Part shown: piece by piece, positions 45,584 to 55,540 of the stretch
Layout: every line of letters begins with the position of its first letter
How positions within the stretch are numbered: the first letter of the stretch is position 1
The notes under the pieces: generated by a model
The model's input: only the letters and a program-made list of their open reading frames with translations
The model's database searches: none
Told to the model about the DNA's origin: nothing
Origin: Thuidium tamariscinum
Taxonomy: Eukaryota > Streptophyta > Bryopsida > Hypnales > Thuidiaceae
Assembly (NCBI GenBank): GCA_947034885.2
Contig: OX344750.2
Location: 13,324,053-13,388,052, forward strand
Direction of reading: 5' to 3'
DNA length: 64,000 nucleotides
Made by a program: the position numbers and the translations under genes

Positions 45584-48080
45584 CTAGTCAATCTCTACAT
45601 CTTCCTCAGAATCTGAGCTGAGGTGAATGAAGACTGGAACCTGTGGACCTATAGGACCACTGCAAGCACAAGTACATGTCTCTTGCAGTGGTGGACCATC
45701 AACAGTGATGGAGACCTGCGACTCAGAGCTATACTCAGTCTCTAAGCTCTCTGAAGACAAACACCTAAATCCCTTTTTTCTAGCAATCTCAGCAAGCCTC
45801 AAGGCATGCCTTCGCCTTCCCGCATTTGGGTCACTGACACGACTAAGCACAGAGCTCTGGAAAGCATCTACCGCATGCTCAGCGGCATCCATGACATCTC
45901 CAAAACTTACCAAGTCTGGTCCTCCTGCCTCCCCCTTATCACTAGAGACCTCCTTACTTGGGCGCCTTGATGTAGGAGTTTGTAAGGGTCCTGCTTCATG
46001 AACAATAGGGCCTCTTGGGGGCTCTACTACAGGTGAAGATGAGCCTGCACCATCACCTCTCTGTTTGAAACACAAAATACAGAACAATACCTCATATTAG
46101 CTTCCACTACCATAAGAAAGAAGTATGCAAAGAATTTTGATCGAAATTATTTAAAAAAAAAACAAAGGTCTTACAATGGCAAATAATGAATTGCGAAATT
46201 GAACCCTCTTAAAATATAAACTTTGAAGTCTTATCAAACAAAAAACTCTAGAGGATATAAGAATTTTATAAATTTTACCAATTTTTTGATTTTCAAAGTA
46301 AATTATCTTAAAACTGCCTAAAAGCGTCGTTCTTAAAAAAAAAATCACTCCAGGAAGACAAATTTTTTTGCTTGGTCAGAAAATAAGGGGGTCGGGCCAC
46401 GTCACGTCCGATGTGGCCGGACCCCCTCACTTTCTGGCCAGGCAGACAAACTTTCTGCTTGGTCAGAAAATAGGGGGGTCCGGCCACGTCACGGCCGACT
46501 AGGCTCGGATCCAAGCCACGTCGGACGTGACGTGGCCGGACCCCCTCACTTTCTGGCCTAGCTGGAAGAGAAGCGTCTGGAGTTCTTCTGGGACTTACAC
46601 CGCAGTTAAGAAACTGAATCAAACGAAGCTATTCTTTTTGGAAAAGATTCCATGAAACCAAAACGCTAGATGGATCCAAATTTTTTTTAAGAGTACTGGA
46701 AATTTAAAACCTAACAAGAACTACTTGCTCTCTCTCTTCCCTCTCGATTTCTCAATTTCAACGGACAAAACTGTCAATTGATTCTAGTTCGGCTTGCTGA
46801 TCGATACTTGGAGATTCGGAAGCAACAATAGAACACAGAAAGATTCTCGAGCAAGTAAGAACCAAATCATGAACTGAGGGGGTTCTGGTGAGTTAGTCAT
46901 GACCTAGCTCGGATCCGAGGCAGGTCAGACTGCATTTGGCTGGACCCCCTCGCATTTGAGCATTCGGAATGCAACAAGTCAGACAACCAGCGCCACATAA
47001 AAAAAAACCAAATACTATTTGTATTATCTGAGGAATATGGGGACTGGTATTTTGACAAATCCAGAAATGCTTTGCATAATTTGAGAAGCACGGTTGAAGC
47101 TGCTACGGATGGAGCCGAGACTACAAATCAGAAATCGTGAAGAAATGAAACCCACGGCATCGCGTGGAAAGAATCTCGAGCAGGCTCTCGGACTGAAATC
47201 CAAAAAACTCCGAACCACTTCGAAACAAGGGGGTCCTGCGGCAATTCACCTGTTTTAGCTCGAATCCGAGCTATAACAAGCTAGACTGCCGAAGACCCCC
47301 TCAATTAATGAAAATTTTGATTTCCCAAGCTCTGTATTCATGACCTGATGGTTGGTTTTGTCAAACTGTTGAGATCAAGAAAACAGGCACACGGAATGAA
47401 GTGGATACTTTCTCAAGCAGGTACTGAAAGATGAATCTAAAAATCCTCGAACTCTTACGAACAAGGGGTCCTGTTGATCTACAGCTAGTCTTGCTCGGAT
47501 CCAAGCTAAAACAAACCAAGCAGACCAAGACCCCCTCACTTAATGAGAAGTCTGATTTCAGAAGGTCGTTGTTCGTGACTTGAGTTTCTGCATTGCCCAA
47601 CTGGAAACGGCAAGGAAGCAAAAGTCCAGAATCGCGTGGACAGTTCTCAAGCAGGTACTCACACAAGAGAAAGAAAAACTCGAAACGCTTACAAACTAGG
47701 GGATCCTGATGTACTGGATCTGTACTAGCTCGGATCCGAGCTAAAGCAAGGCAGACTAACGAAGACCCCCTCACTTCTTGAAAACTTTGATTTCGCAAGG
47801 TTTGTATGCATGACTTCTAGATTCGGTTGACAGCTTGATCTCAAGAAATCAAGTCTTCACAGTACCCAAAACCCTCATTCAACATGCCTTGTTGAGGGCA
47901 TCACAAGTTAGGAATCTAAATCTGTACACAATAACAAGGCCACAACGCAGAGCGTGAGACTGAGAAACAAAAAACGAAAAGAAAAGAAGTGTGTACCTGC
48001 TCTGTCATTTGAATCTTGCTTCGTGGAGTTGGCGGATCTCCAGCGCCATCCCTTGCGCGACTCCGTGTAGATCTCCTCAT
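45584..48080 (-). CDS. Small two-exon nuclear protein with C-terminal SUMO-interacting motif
   Basis: Exon 1 is 48080-47997 (28 codons, ATG to donor CAG|GTACAC). Exon 2 is 46060-45584 (158 residues, acceptor TTTCAAACAG, stop TAG). Total 186 residues. The N-terminus is basic (MRRSTRSRARDG). The middle is Ser/Pro/Gly-rich with a short AEHAVDAFQSSVLSRV helix. A Cys cluster ETCTCACSG precedes the C-terminal VFIHLSSDSEEDVEID. A hydrophobic V-I-x-L core followed by Ser/Asp/Glu is the standard SUMO-interacting motif. It ends only ~190 bp upstream of the methyltransferase ATG, and exon 1 ends in phase 0. Exon 1 could therefore also splice directly to the methyltransferase exon at 45392. Separate gene versus alternative 3' product cannot be settled here. 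I recognise no homologue. Confidence 0.5.
46386..46549. repeat. Palindrome pair, copies 3 and 4
   Basis: 46386-46430 has AGGGGGTCGGGCCAC and GTGGCCGGACCCCCT with no BamHI-like centre. 46472-46549 has GGGGGGTCCGGCCACGTCAC and its near-exact inverse around GGCTCGGATCCAAGCC. They are separated by a repeated GGCAGACAAACTTTCTGCTT-like linker. Confidence 0.8.
46873..46951. repeat. Palindrome, copy 5
   Basis: Arms GAGGGGGTTC and GGACCCCCTC, centre TAGCTCGGATCCGAGGC. Confidence 0.7.
47228..47302. repeat. Palindrome, copy 6
   Basis: Arms AGGGGGTCCTGC and GACCCCCTC, centre TAGCTCGAATCCGAGCTA. Confidence 0.7.
47464..47538. repeat. Palindrome, copy 7
   Basis: Arms AGGGGTCCTG and GACCCCCTC, centre GCTCGGATCCAAGC. 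Confidence 0.7.
47695..47771. repeat. Palindrome, copy 8
   Basis: Arms AGGGGATCCTG and GACCCCCTC, centre TAGCTCGGATCCGAGCTA. Confidence 0.7.
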
Positions 48081-48446
48081 GGTGGACTCCTGGTGGTTCA
48101 ACAATACTGAAGATAAGAACCTCGAACGGCAGGTAGGAGAAAGAGAGACGGACATTCTGAGAACGAGAAGTGAAGGTAGAGAGGGAAACAGCCGCGCCAC
48201 CATAATATGCGGCTTTCTCCGCATTCCAGGCTCAGCCTCTCATGCAAGTGGATTCGGTTGAAGGACTCGAGGAAGTCTAGATTCATCTGCATGCCGAAGT
48301 ACAGAGGTGCAGCCGCGCGGAGAAGTGGAATCGGCGCCGAGAATAGAAAACAAAATCGTCGATCAAAATTCTTGATCAGTCTCCACCGCGATCACCTGCC
48401 GTTCCGGTTTGGTCTGCCACATACAGACCGGCTTGAGTGGCTGAAG

Positions 48447-48526
48447 GCGCCACGTGTCAATCTCTGATTTGGAGATTCTTGTGTGGACAAGTCTAGCTCG
48501 GATCCCGGTCGACTGACACGTGGCGC
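48447..48526. repeat. Palindrome variant near the start of the minus-strand unit, copy 9
   Basis: GCGCCACGTGTCAATC and GACTGACACGTGGCGC replace the GGGGGTCC arms around AGCTCGGATCCCGG. It lies about 370 bp upstream of the ATG at 48080, probably in promoter or leader sequence. Confidence 0.65.
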
Positions 48527-48529
48527 AAT

Positions 48530-49500
48530 GTTATTCGACAGAAGATGTTTTCTCTTGCATTTTTATTTTTATTTTTTTAACGTCCTTGAACACATAGACT
48601 GAACTTTGAGATATAAAGCAAAATGGAAACGAGAATCTTATTCTTATACGAGATTATTATTTATTTCCAACGTAATGCTGGAAAGAAAATATTATTGTTG
48701 TATTAGGATTCTAAAGAGATTTTCTTATTTAGGAGATGATATGTGGAAAGACAAGGAAGAAAGAAAAGAGCCAGCAAAGCATAGAATGTTCTTCAATTTA
48801 GAGAGGCCTATTTTAAAAGAGCATAGATTGAGTACGGAAAAACAATCTCACTCAAATAGTTTTGAAAAGGATCATATAATTTTAATTTGTAGTTTTGATG
48901 CTTAAAGTGTTTAGGGTTTCTAAGTTTAAGGTTGTTTCATAATTTGAAAGGAAAGCCCATTGATTTGTTGAATACCAAAGAATTGGACTGTGCAAAAGAA
49001 TTGGAAAACAAGAGTGTGGTGTCAAGTACTTCATAGCATTCTCAAAACTTTGGAATGATTTCAAAAGTTTCCATCTATAGTTTCTAGCAACTATGGACAT
49101 AGATTTAGTATTTGCCTTCAAATATGATAGAGCGGTAATATTAAATGTTTCTTCTCTCACATTAACTGTTCTCATTCTGTCCTTCTTGAAAATGGAATTA
49201 CGAACGAAGAGTGGGACTACTATTAACAGTATCATGTTTCTCCTATATTGGAAGCTCATCTATCAATGACACTCAATCATGTTACTTTTAAACTTTGACT
49301 ATACCTAGCCTACCAAATGATGGTCATCTTTCCCATTGCGTGGACAGGGGATGGCTATGTGGATCACGATCCTTTTCATCGTATTGAATTCTATTCACTA
49401 GAAGTCTAGAACTGAAATAAGTACTTAAAATACTTCAACATTACAGAATCTGTGTTGCTGTTTCATCAGTAGTGCAAAACTAAGGGAGGAAACAAGAAGT
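48530..49500. other. AT-rich spacer inside the MULE
   Basis: Contains a 99-codon plus frame and a 125-codon minus frame (48882-49259). Both have low-information translations and no domain, so I do not call them genes. It may be the intron that separates the 49.5-49.8 kb exon from the rest of the minus-strand unit. Confidence 0.4.
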
Positions 49501-49521
49501 AGAGTTTCTAAAGAGTCTTAC

Positions 49522-49827
49522 ATTTCCGGAGTCTAGCACCTTCGCTTCTTGCTGAATACTTGTGTTGTCCACAACCGTCTCCTCCACTTCCTCTGTGCTG
49601 TCAATTGGAGCATCACTCTCCTCGGCAGTACTCCCTATTTCGAAACGCAAAGTTTGACGAAGATCTCTGGCTCTGGGTTGGGTAGTTTTCGGTGCTAACC
49701 TACTTCCTTTCTTCATTCTAGCACTCTTCAAAGCCTTAGAAGATGAGAAATAGAGAGACCTACGGCGCTTCCGTGCTCTCCCTTGTTTCAAACTAACAAG
49801 AGGAAGTGTCCTATCTTCTACGAGCAT
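49522..49827 (-). CDS. Basic first exon of a minus-strand MULE gene, partner unknown
   Basis: ATG at 49827 opens a 102-codon exon ending GGAAAT|GTAAGA, a strong phase-0 donor. The translation is basic (GRARKRRRSLYFSSSKALKSARMKK, nuclear-localisation-like when read in parts) and then acidic (STEEVEETVVDN). If unspliced it would stop 16 codons later. The frame is open further upstream to about 49920 without an ATG. Phase 0 matches the acceptors at 46060 and 45392, so it could be an alternative first exon for either minus-strand product. No family is recognised. Confidence 0.4.
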
Positions 49828-49929
49828 GAAGTGAGAAGCAAAAAACTGGCTAGCTATCAATCTCTCGCGCAACTTGTAAAGAAAAGTAGAAGAAGAACTG
49901 TGAAGACGCTTGGTGGTGCCTCCCTCTTA

Positions 49930-50587
49930 TGGCATAGTAGAGAATTCCAGTGAATTCGTCACATTAGGGTGACTTCAATGGAGGAGCGTGGGAGTATGCC
50001 GTCACATGTGTGAAGGGACCTAGTTGTAGGGGCGCCGCCAAAATCCAATTGAAAGATGCAGCGGTGGTCGTCTTTTTATTGTTAGGGTCTTTAAATCGCC
50101 GCATCCTTGCAATTCAAAAGTTCTTCCGCGTCAGCTTCTAGGAGCTCTGTCCTGTCAGATATTGAAGTAAAATTCCTGCAGTATTTTGCCGGCGCTATGC
50201 AATCGATCACATTTGAAAAATACAAATTAATAATCGGATTCCAGACGCCATTTTAGGTGTATTGCTACGCAATTAATCAGATGTGTCTGGCCTTCTCTAA
50301 TGAATACTTTATCGTACAAAAGTGCCTATGCTAGGCAGGAACGTCTTCCTATTAGGCTAATTGATTTTATTATGTATTCTACTTTGAGCTGTAGTGAGAA
50401 GATGGTCATTATTGAAAATGTTAAGCACTTCGGCGGACATTAATACAGGAATAGTGAATATATATCAGAGAAGGGGAGAACATGGTAAAGCTCAAATGAA
50501 GTGGTAGTTGTATTCCCTCTTACCTGATTAGCTATGTAGATTTCATTGTCTTCTCTTTCTTCTTCAATCCCTTAGCAAGGTTCCACG
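49930..50587. promoter_or_regulatory. Presumed divergent promoter region of the MULE
   Basis: It lies between the minus-strand first exon and the plus-strand transposase. AATATATATCAG at about 50455-50466 is a TATA-like sequence ~130 bp before the transposase ATG. A pyrimidine-rich leader (TGTCTTCTCTTTCTTCTTC) precedes it. Position is the main argument. Confidence 0.35.
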
Positions 50588-53500
50588 ATGGCTTCCATTC
50601 AAGTAGAGGGGTATGCGGTTCCTATTGTATTTCCGGTAGTAGATGGTGGATGTGCTAGAGTAGCGAGCCACCTTCTCCATGTTCGATTTAAGTTCCTAGA
50701 ATGCTCTATATATGTTGAGGAAGAAAAAATATCAGAATCAGGTGAAGTTTATCAGTCTGTTCCTATTGACATGTCTATAGAAGATGGATCACGTTGCTGG
50801 TACCTTCCTCTAGGAAACTACAGAGCATATGGGCTTCCATTGTCTGCACTGAGTGCATCTACTGAAATCCTCAGTCGCCAATCAGACAATTCCATTGTAG
50901 ATATGCCAAAACCACCACATGCCGTTGCACTTAGCCCACCTCTACATGCTTTGCCAATGAATGAGATGCGTACAGTACTTCGTAAGGTGAAAGTAGAGAG
51001 ATTAGATACTATCATAGAGTTGTCTTCCGATTCCGAAGGAGAGCCTGTAGATTGCAAGTCCAAAAAGCCTCATGCTTTTGTTTCCCTCGAATCGTGCAAG
51101 ATGGAAAGAGTAGAATCATTTTCCGATACTCCATCTAGAAGTCCCTCAACTTCGTCACTTCCACTTCCTCTTGTACACCCGTATGTAGCAGGGAGAGAAA
51201 GCATTATGGAATGTTTGAAGAGACTCGCTACAATGCGCCGGTCTTGCAACGAACTGTCGACAATGAATCTGGATACTCTGAAGCACCTTCAAGTTCCATA
51301 CCTTCCAGCAGTATTTGATGGAGATGTCATCTTTGAACTGCCCCCGTGTCGTTCATCTTCTTCCTCGACAGGTGCCCGAAACTTGGAGGGAATGGACAAG
51401 CGGTACGACGGACATCCGTGGTGCAAGCTCATGACAACTAACATCCACAACTCTGACAACTTGAAATTTCGTAAGTCGTATTGTGCTGGCCATCTCGTTT
51501 GTGAAAATCCGAATTGTGATTATTTGAAGAGAGCTTCTAAGAAAAATGAAACAGAGTGGACTGGCTATATTGTGTTTCCTTTTAGTCCTGCAGAGTGTCC
51601 ACCAGCAAATTCAACTCTAGTATGCAAAGTCTGCAAAACTTCACCTTCATGTCTTAGCGAATGCAAGGCAAGGATATACTATGCATATGCTGATAACCCA
51701 GAACTCAGTAGGGCTGCAATTCACTTTGGAAAGTACGAACACCCTGTTGCTAAAGGGATGTATAGGGATTCCACGGAAAGAATTTGCGGTCTCATAGCAG
51801 AGCAAGTGGCAAAGACACCCATGGCCACGAACTCTGCTATTGCTCTTTCTGCTAGTAAAGAGTTCTTAACGAACTACTTGTTCCACAATGGAGAGGGAGA
51901 TAAAAAGATGTTGAGGGAGGAAGAAATGGAGGAGGTCATGGATCGCTTTCAATACCTAAGTAGTCCAAGTATTCGTAATGTTATTTCTTTTTTCCGTTCT
52001 AACAACCGAGGAGGAGTGATCGACAACATTATGACTATGAAGAGAGAGTCTAAGTTCGAATTCATACACGACAGTGTCTTCCCTGGACAAGGGAAGGAGA
52101 AAGTATACATCTTCAAGATGCTTACTGAAGGCCCAGGGAGTGGGGTGGACCTCGTAAAGCGCATGCAAGAAGGAGGTGATCTTCAGAATGCTTGGTTGAT
52201 GTTTGACCACGTGAAGCGCGTGAAGGATTGGACCACAATGGCTTGCCACGTATATGATACTCAATACAAAAAGGTGATGACCATTGCTATTTGCGATATG
52301 CAATCCGAAGACACCGAGATTCAAGTACAGTTTTGGAGAAGCTTGAATATGGTAATGCATTCACATGGGGTGACTAATCCAAACTTCAAGGGATTTATGG
52401 CGGATAGTGCCATGGCCAATTGGAATGCGGTACGCATTGTGTACGGAAGCGGTTCTGCCAATGTTGCCATGGAGAATCGAGAAAGAACATGTTTGCTGCA
52501 TTGGAGTACCTCTCTCCATAAGCATACACAGAAGTACATCAAAGAAGCATTCCATCAACAACACATTTCATTGTGCAAGCAGTACAAGGACTCCAAGAAT
52601 ATGGACCAAGCAGAGATACGGTACCTAGCTATCCGGTCATGGTGGCTATCATCTGGAGCTGCCAATGAAGATGCACTTCTTCACTTGGACCATTGGCTAG
52701 CTTTTTGGCATTTTCGTTACCGGCAATGGGGAGGCTTTATGGACATGGTATATTTAATCAATAATTGCAATTTGTATACCAATTTGAAGTTTGAATTTAC
52801 ATTCTCTAATACAAAGTTCAGTTCAATGTAAAATCTGATTTCTGTTGAAGTGGAAGTGTAATTTTCTTTTCGAGTTTTTTTTTGAAATTTTTTTTTAATT
52901 TTGTACTTCAAGATATGGAAAATAGGGGGTCCGGGTAATACTCAATCTACATGCCTCAGATCCGACGGTTCTCATCCGAGTATCAGGATGACCCCCTCAA
53001 TTTTATTCCTAACCTCAAAAAATGAACATCAGTAGGTATGCAATTCAAATATATTTGTCTATGTAGACTAGATTTTTTTTGAATTAGTCTGATTTTTAGT
53101 AATTCAATACGGATATATCTTTCTACAATGAGAAGTCCTTGGAAGTCGTAATTACTATTGAAATGTGTATTCAATAGTGACCCTAATATTACAATCTAGA
53201 AGTTTGTTGTCTTTGGACTATAAATTTCTAACTATTTTGGAAATTTTTGTTCATTTGTAGAAGCTGAATCTTGAAGAGATGTTGGACTTACCATCGTGCA
53301 ATCTATCTGAAACGGTGCATAACAAGTGGCTACAAATGTCTGGAAAGCGAGGGAACAACTTGTTTGATGCAACATGTGATAGTATCCGTGCTTGGATGCA
53401 AATGACAAACTATCGTACCTATTTGAGAGGTCATGCATCAGGATCAGGGCCGTCTAAGGGTGAGTTGAAGCTCAGAGCTGCTAGAAGGAGCGGGGATCCC

Positions 53501-54646
53501 AAAAAAATTGCAGATGCTTTGAATGAATTGCCTGGTTCAGAAGGTATTGGAACTAGAGTACCGCACTTAGAGGGAGAAGAAATATTTGGGAGTATGAAGA
53601 GGAAGTTGGATGTGCCCATTGGCGATGCAGGAGATTCACATAGACCGGACAAAGTGAACTTTTCTCAACCCCGTGTTCGAACAAGGTCCACAACAACTTC
53701 TTCACCTTCTTTGCAAAATAAGGGTAAAGAATTAGAAGATTCTACTGTAGGACATGTTACGATTGCATTTGAAAGTGACTGCGACATATCTAAGTGGCAT
53801 ATAGCAAGGATTAGCCACAAATCCAACGCAAGATGTCAAGCTCAACAATAGAGATCCAGCATAAAGTGCACGTCAAAAATTGCAAGAGGAAAGAAGGGAA
53901 CTCCAGCTCCTACCTATCGTGGACGAAAAGAGGAATATGGCAGTAAGCGAGAGGTTGTGGCAGATTTCTGGTTCTGTTGGGACGACATTGAACGATGTGT
54001 AAAAGGTACAAAGCGGAAGTGGGTAATTGATTGGCCACAGGTCTCGGAGGTATGGCCTGTTCTGAGTGGAACCAATCTCAACTGTGAAGAGACATTGCTC
54101 TTGCAGCATGCGAGATTCCACCTCCAAGTACGTCCAACATTATCACCACGGCGATTGTTCAGCATGTCAAAGATTTTCACCACTGTTTTGTATGACGAAC
54201 CTTCACCAAAGAACCCGGACACGTATCCTACAGTCAGGAACAATCGAACCATTCAAAGGACGGTAAATGCACCAACTACAGAACAACAGAATAAATGGGA
54301 AAGTGCAGGGAATGTCAGAGGACAAATTTTGGAGGTCACATTACTCCCTTTTCCTGGACTTGGTGCAATTGTGGTACTTGAGATAGGGTCAGATTCTAAC
54401 AGGAATGCATATCGAGTTACACTAGGAATGTTCCCAACGTGCACATGTCTAGATTTTGTGAATATGGCTGTTTCAGCTATTGGTGGTCGTCAACAGTACG
54501 TGAATTGCAAGCACTTGTACTACTTGTATAGGTACTTTTGCAAGATGGATGTCCACGAAGACAAATTCATTCATGCACCAAGTTATAGCTTCAATGAGTT
54601 GAAGCTACTTCTACTCCGAGCGGGAATTATTGCAATTCCAGAATAG
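50588..54646 (+). CDS. MULE transposase with GCM-like zinc region, SIM and SWIM finger
   Basis: Exon 1 is 50588-52747 (720 codons, donor ATG|GTATAT). Exon 2 is 53261-54646 (acceptor TCATTTGTAG). Together 1,181 residues with one in-frame TAG (53849-53851). The N-terminal half has a SUMO-interacting motif, TIIELSSDSEGE (141-152), and a Cys/His region at ~279-390 (YCAGHLVCENPNC, CKVCKTSPSCLSEC, HFGKYEH) like the WRKY-GCM1 zinc fold of this transposase group. The MULE core follows: D557 in HVYDTQYKKV, D606 in FMADSAMANWNAV, and CLLH (635-638) equivalent to the conserved C-x2-H. The C-terminal part carries the SWIM finger CTC...CKH in TCTCLDF and VNCKHLYYLY. SWIM fingers are standard in MULE transposases. 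The TAG lies inside sequence open on both sides. It is either a true stop or is removed by a possible 105-bp phase-0 intron, 53747-53851. The start ATG is the first in frame and is preceded by a pyrimidine-rich leader. Confidence 0.85.
52748..53260 (+). other. Transposase intron with palindrome copy 10
   Basis: A 513-bp AT-rich intron. The palindrome at 52924-52997 has arms AGGGGGTCC and GACCCCCTC around a diverged centre, CTCAGATCCGACGG. Confidence 0.65.
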
Positions 54647-54950
54647 GCATGGCTAGATATGTTGGTCTACTTGAATTGCATTTATAAATATATATTATGA
54701 TTGCCATTTGGAGTGAATTCTCTTGTATTACAGAAGTATTCTAAACTATTAATGCATTCACAAAGTGTCACAGAATGTTTTATCAAAAAAATTTGTTGAA
54801 TTAAATTGAGATGTATGAATACAACATTTTTTCTTATAAATCCCTTGCTAGTTTTGTAGATAATGGATAAACTACATGCTGAAAATTTTCCCCTAAACCT
54901 TGAAAGGCCTCACTCTTTAGCGAATAAAAGTTAAACTCAAAAATATAACA
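54647..54950. other. 3' flank of the transposase gene
   Basis: AT-rich sequence with a TTTATAAATATATATTATG tract just after the stop, probably containing the polyadenylation region. No further gene. Confidence 0.4.
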
Positions 54951-54954
54951 TTTC

Positions 54955-55160
54955 ACCTAAACCACGGTTATAATTGACACGGTCATAGGTCATATTTTCA
55001 CTATTTTCCGTAAAAAAACCAACTTTTCAACCAAAAAAATGGGAAAAAAAAAATTTTCAAAAAATTTTCAATTTTTTTGGTTTCCAGGCTCACAGGCTCA
55101 CAGGCTCCACACTCGCAGCTCACAGGCTCACCGCTCCAAGCTCGCACACTAGCGTCGTTG
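54955..55160 (-). repeat. Right terminal inverted repeat of the MULE
   Basis: AACCACGGTT, CACGGTCATAGGTC, an A/T tract, and then AGGCTCACAGGCTCACAGGC and AGCTCACAGGCTCACCG units run to CACTAGCGTCGTTG at the edge. It mirrors the left end. Confidence 0.8.
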
Positions 55161-55171
55161 CCCTTTGGCAC
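55161..55171. repeat. 11-bp target-site duplication, right
   Basis: CCCTTTGGCAC, identical to 39594-39604. Confidence 0.85.
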
Positions 55172-55521
55172 TGGTTATAATTAGGGTTTGCTACAATTGG
55201 ATATAGATTTGAATATATTGTTTGGAAATTGACCAAAACCTTCAATTTATTATTTCAAACACACACATAATTGTCCTTTCCATAAAATATGCATTTTTCA
55301 TTGAAAATTTCAATATGAAAGGTTGGACCATTTCAAGTTTGGCCAAGTACAACTCACTCATTTTTGCACACATTCTCTTAAAATTGGTTTTGTTAAATGC
55401 GCATAAAGACACTCTAAATGCATTCTTCCCTAAGTTTTTTGAGATCAAATGTTCTTCAAATTATAGGAGACAAAAAGTCCTCAAATCAACCCAAAGTGGT
55501 CGACCGGTCCTTAATGGGGTA
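55172..55521 (+). mobile_element. Right part of the element that hosts the MULE
   Basis: It ends CGGTCCTTAATGGGG, the inverse of the CCCATTAAGGACCG at 39377. The 133-codon frame spanning 55222-55623 crosses the element boundary and is not a gene. Confidence 0.5.
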
Positions 55522-55540
55522 AGAACATTCCCAAACACAG

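Larger units (their letters stand above)
46061..47996 (-). other. 1.94-kb intron with six palindromes in a tandem array
   Basis: It lies between the two exons of the SIM-bearing protein. From about 46840 to 47840 it consists of roughly 235-330 bp units, each beginning near TCTCAAGCAGGTACT / TCTCGAGCAAGTAAG (about 46843, 47173, 47411, 47645). Each unit has one palindrome: 46873-46951, 47228-47302, 47464-47538, 47695-47771. Two further palindromes (46386-46430, 46472-46549) share longer arms, CAGAAAATAGGGGGG and CCCCCTCACTTTCTG. Confidence 0.7.
39605..55160. mobile_element. 15.6-kb Mutator-like (MULE) transposon with ParB-methyltransferase cargo
   Basis: It is bounded by an exact 11-bp direct repeat and imperfect terminal inverted repeats of roughly 100-190 bp. 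The left end begins GGGTTGCTAGCGTGTGAGCC. The inverted right end begins CAACGACGCTAGTGTGCGAG. Both are followed by arrays of GTGAGCCT and then by GACCGTG and AACCGTGG motifs. Inside are a MULE transposase (plus strand), a ten-exon ParB-methyltransferase gene (minus), a small SIM-bearing protein and a basic first exon (minus), a subterminal minisatellite and ten intronic or leader palindromes. It is far larger than ordinary autonomous MULEs of a few kilobases. The element is nested in a small CCCATTAAGG-ended repeat. Both big genes have one in-frame stop, so it may no longer be active. Confidence 0.85.

Noticed and set aside
45627-46001. 124-codon plus-strand frame opposite the SIM-protein exon
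   Set aside because: It is an antisense shadow of exon 46060-45584, which has splice signals and a recognisable motif on the other strand.
48606-49259. 99-codon plus and 125-codon minus frames inside the MULE spacer
   Set aside because: No domain, unusual composition, no supported splice sites, and they overlap each other's opposite strand in AT-rich DNA.
39594-55171. A host gene cluster instead of a transposon
   Set aside because: The exact 11-bp duplication plus matching inverted ends outside both genes, and the empty-site relative at 29.9 kb, argue for insertion as one unit.
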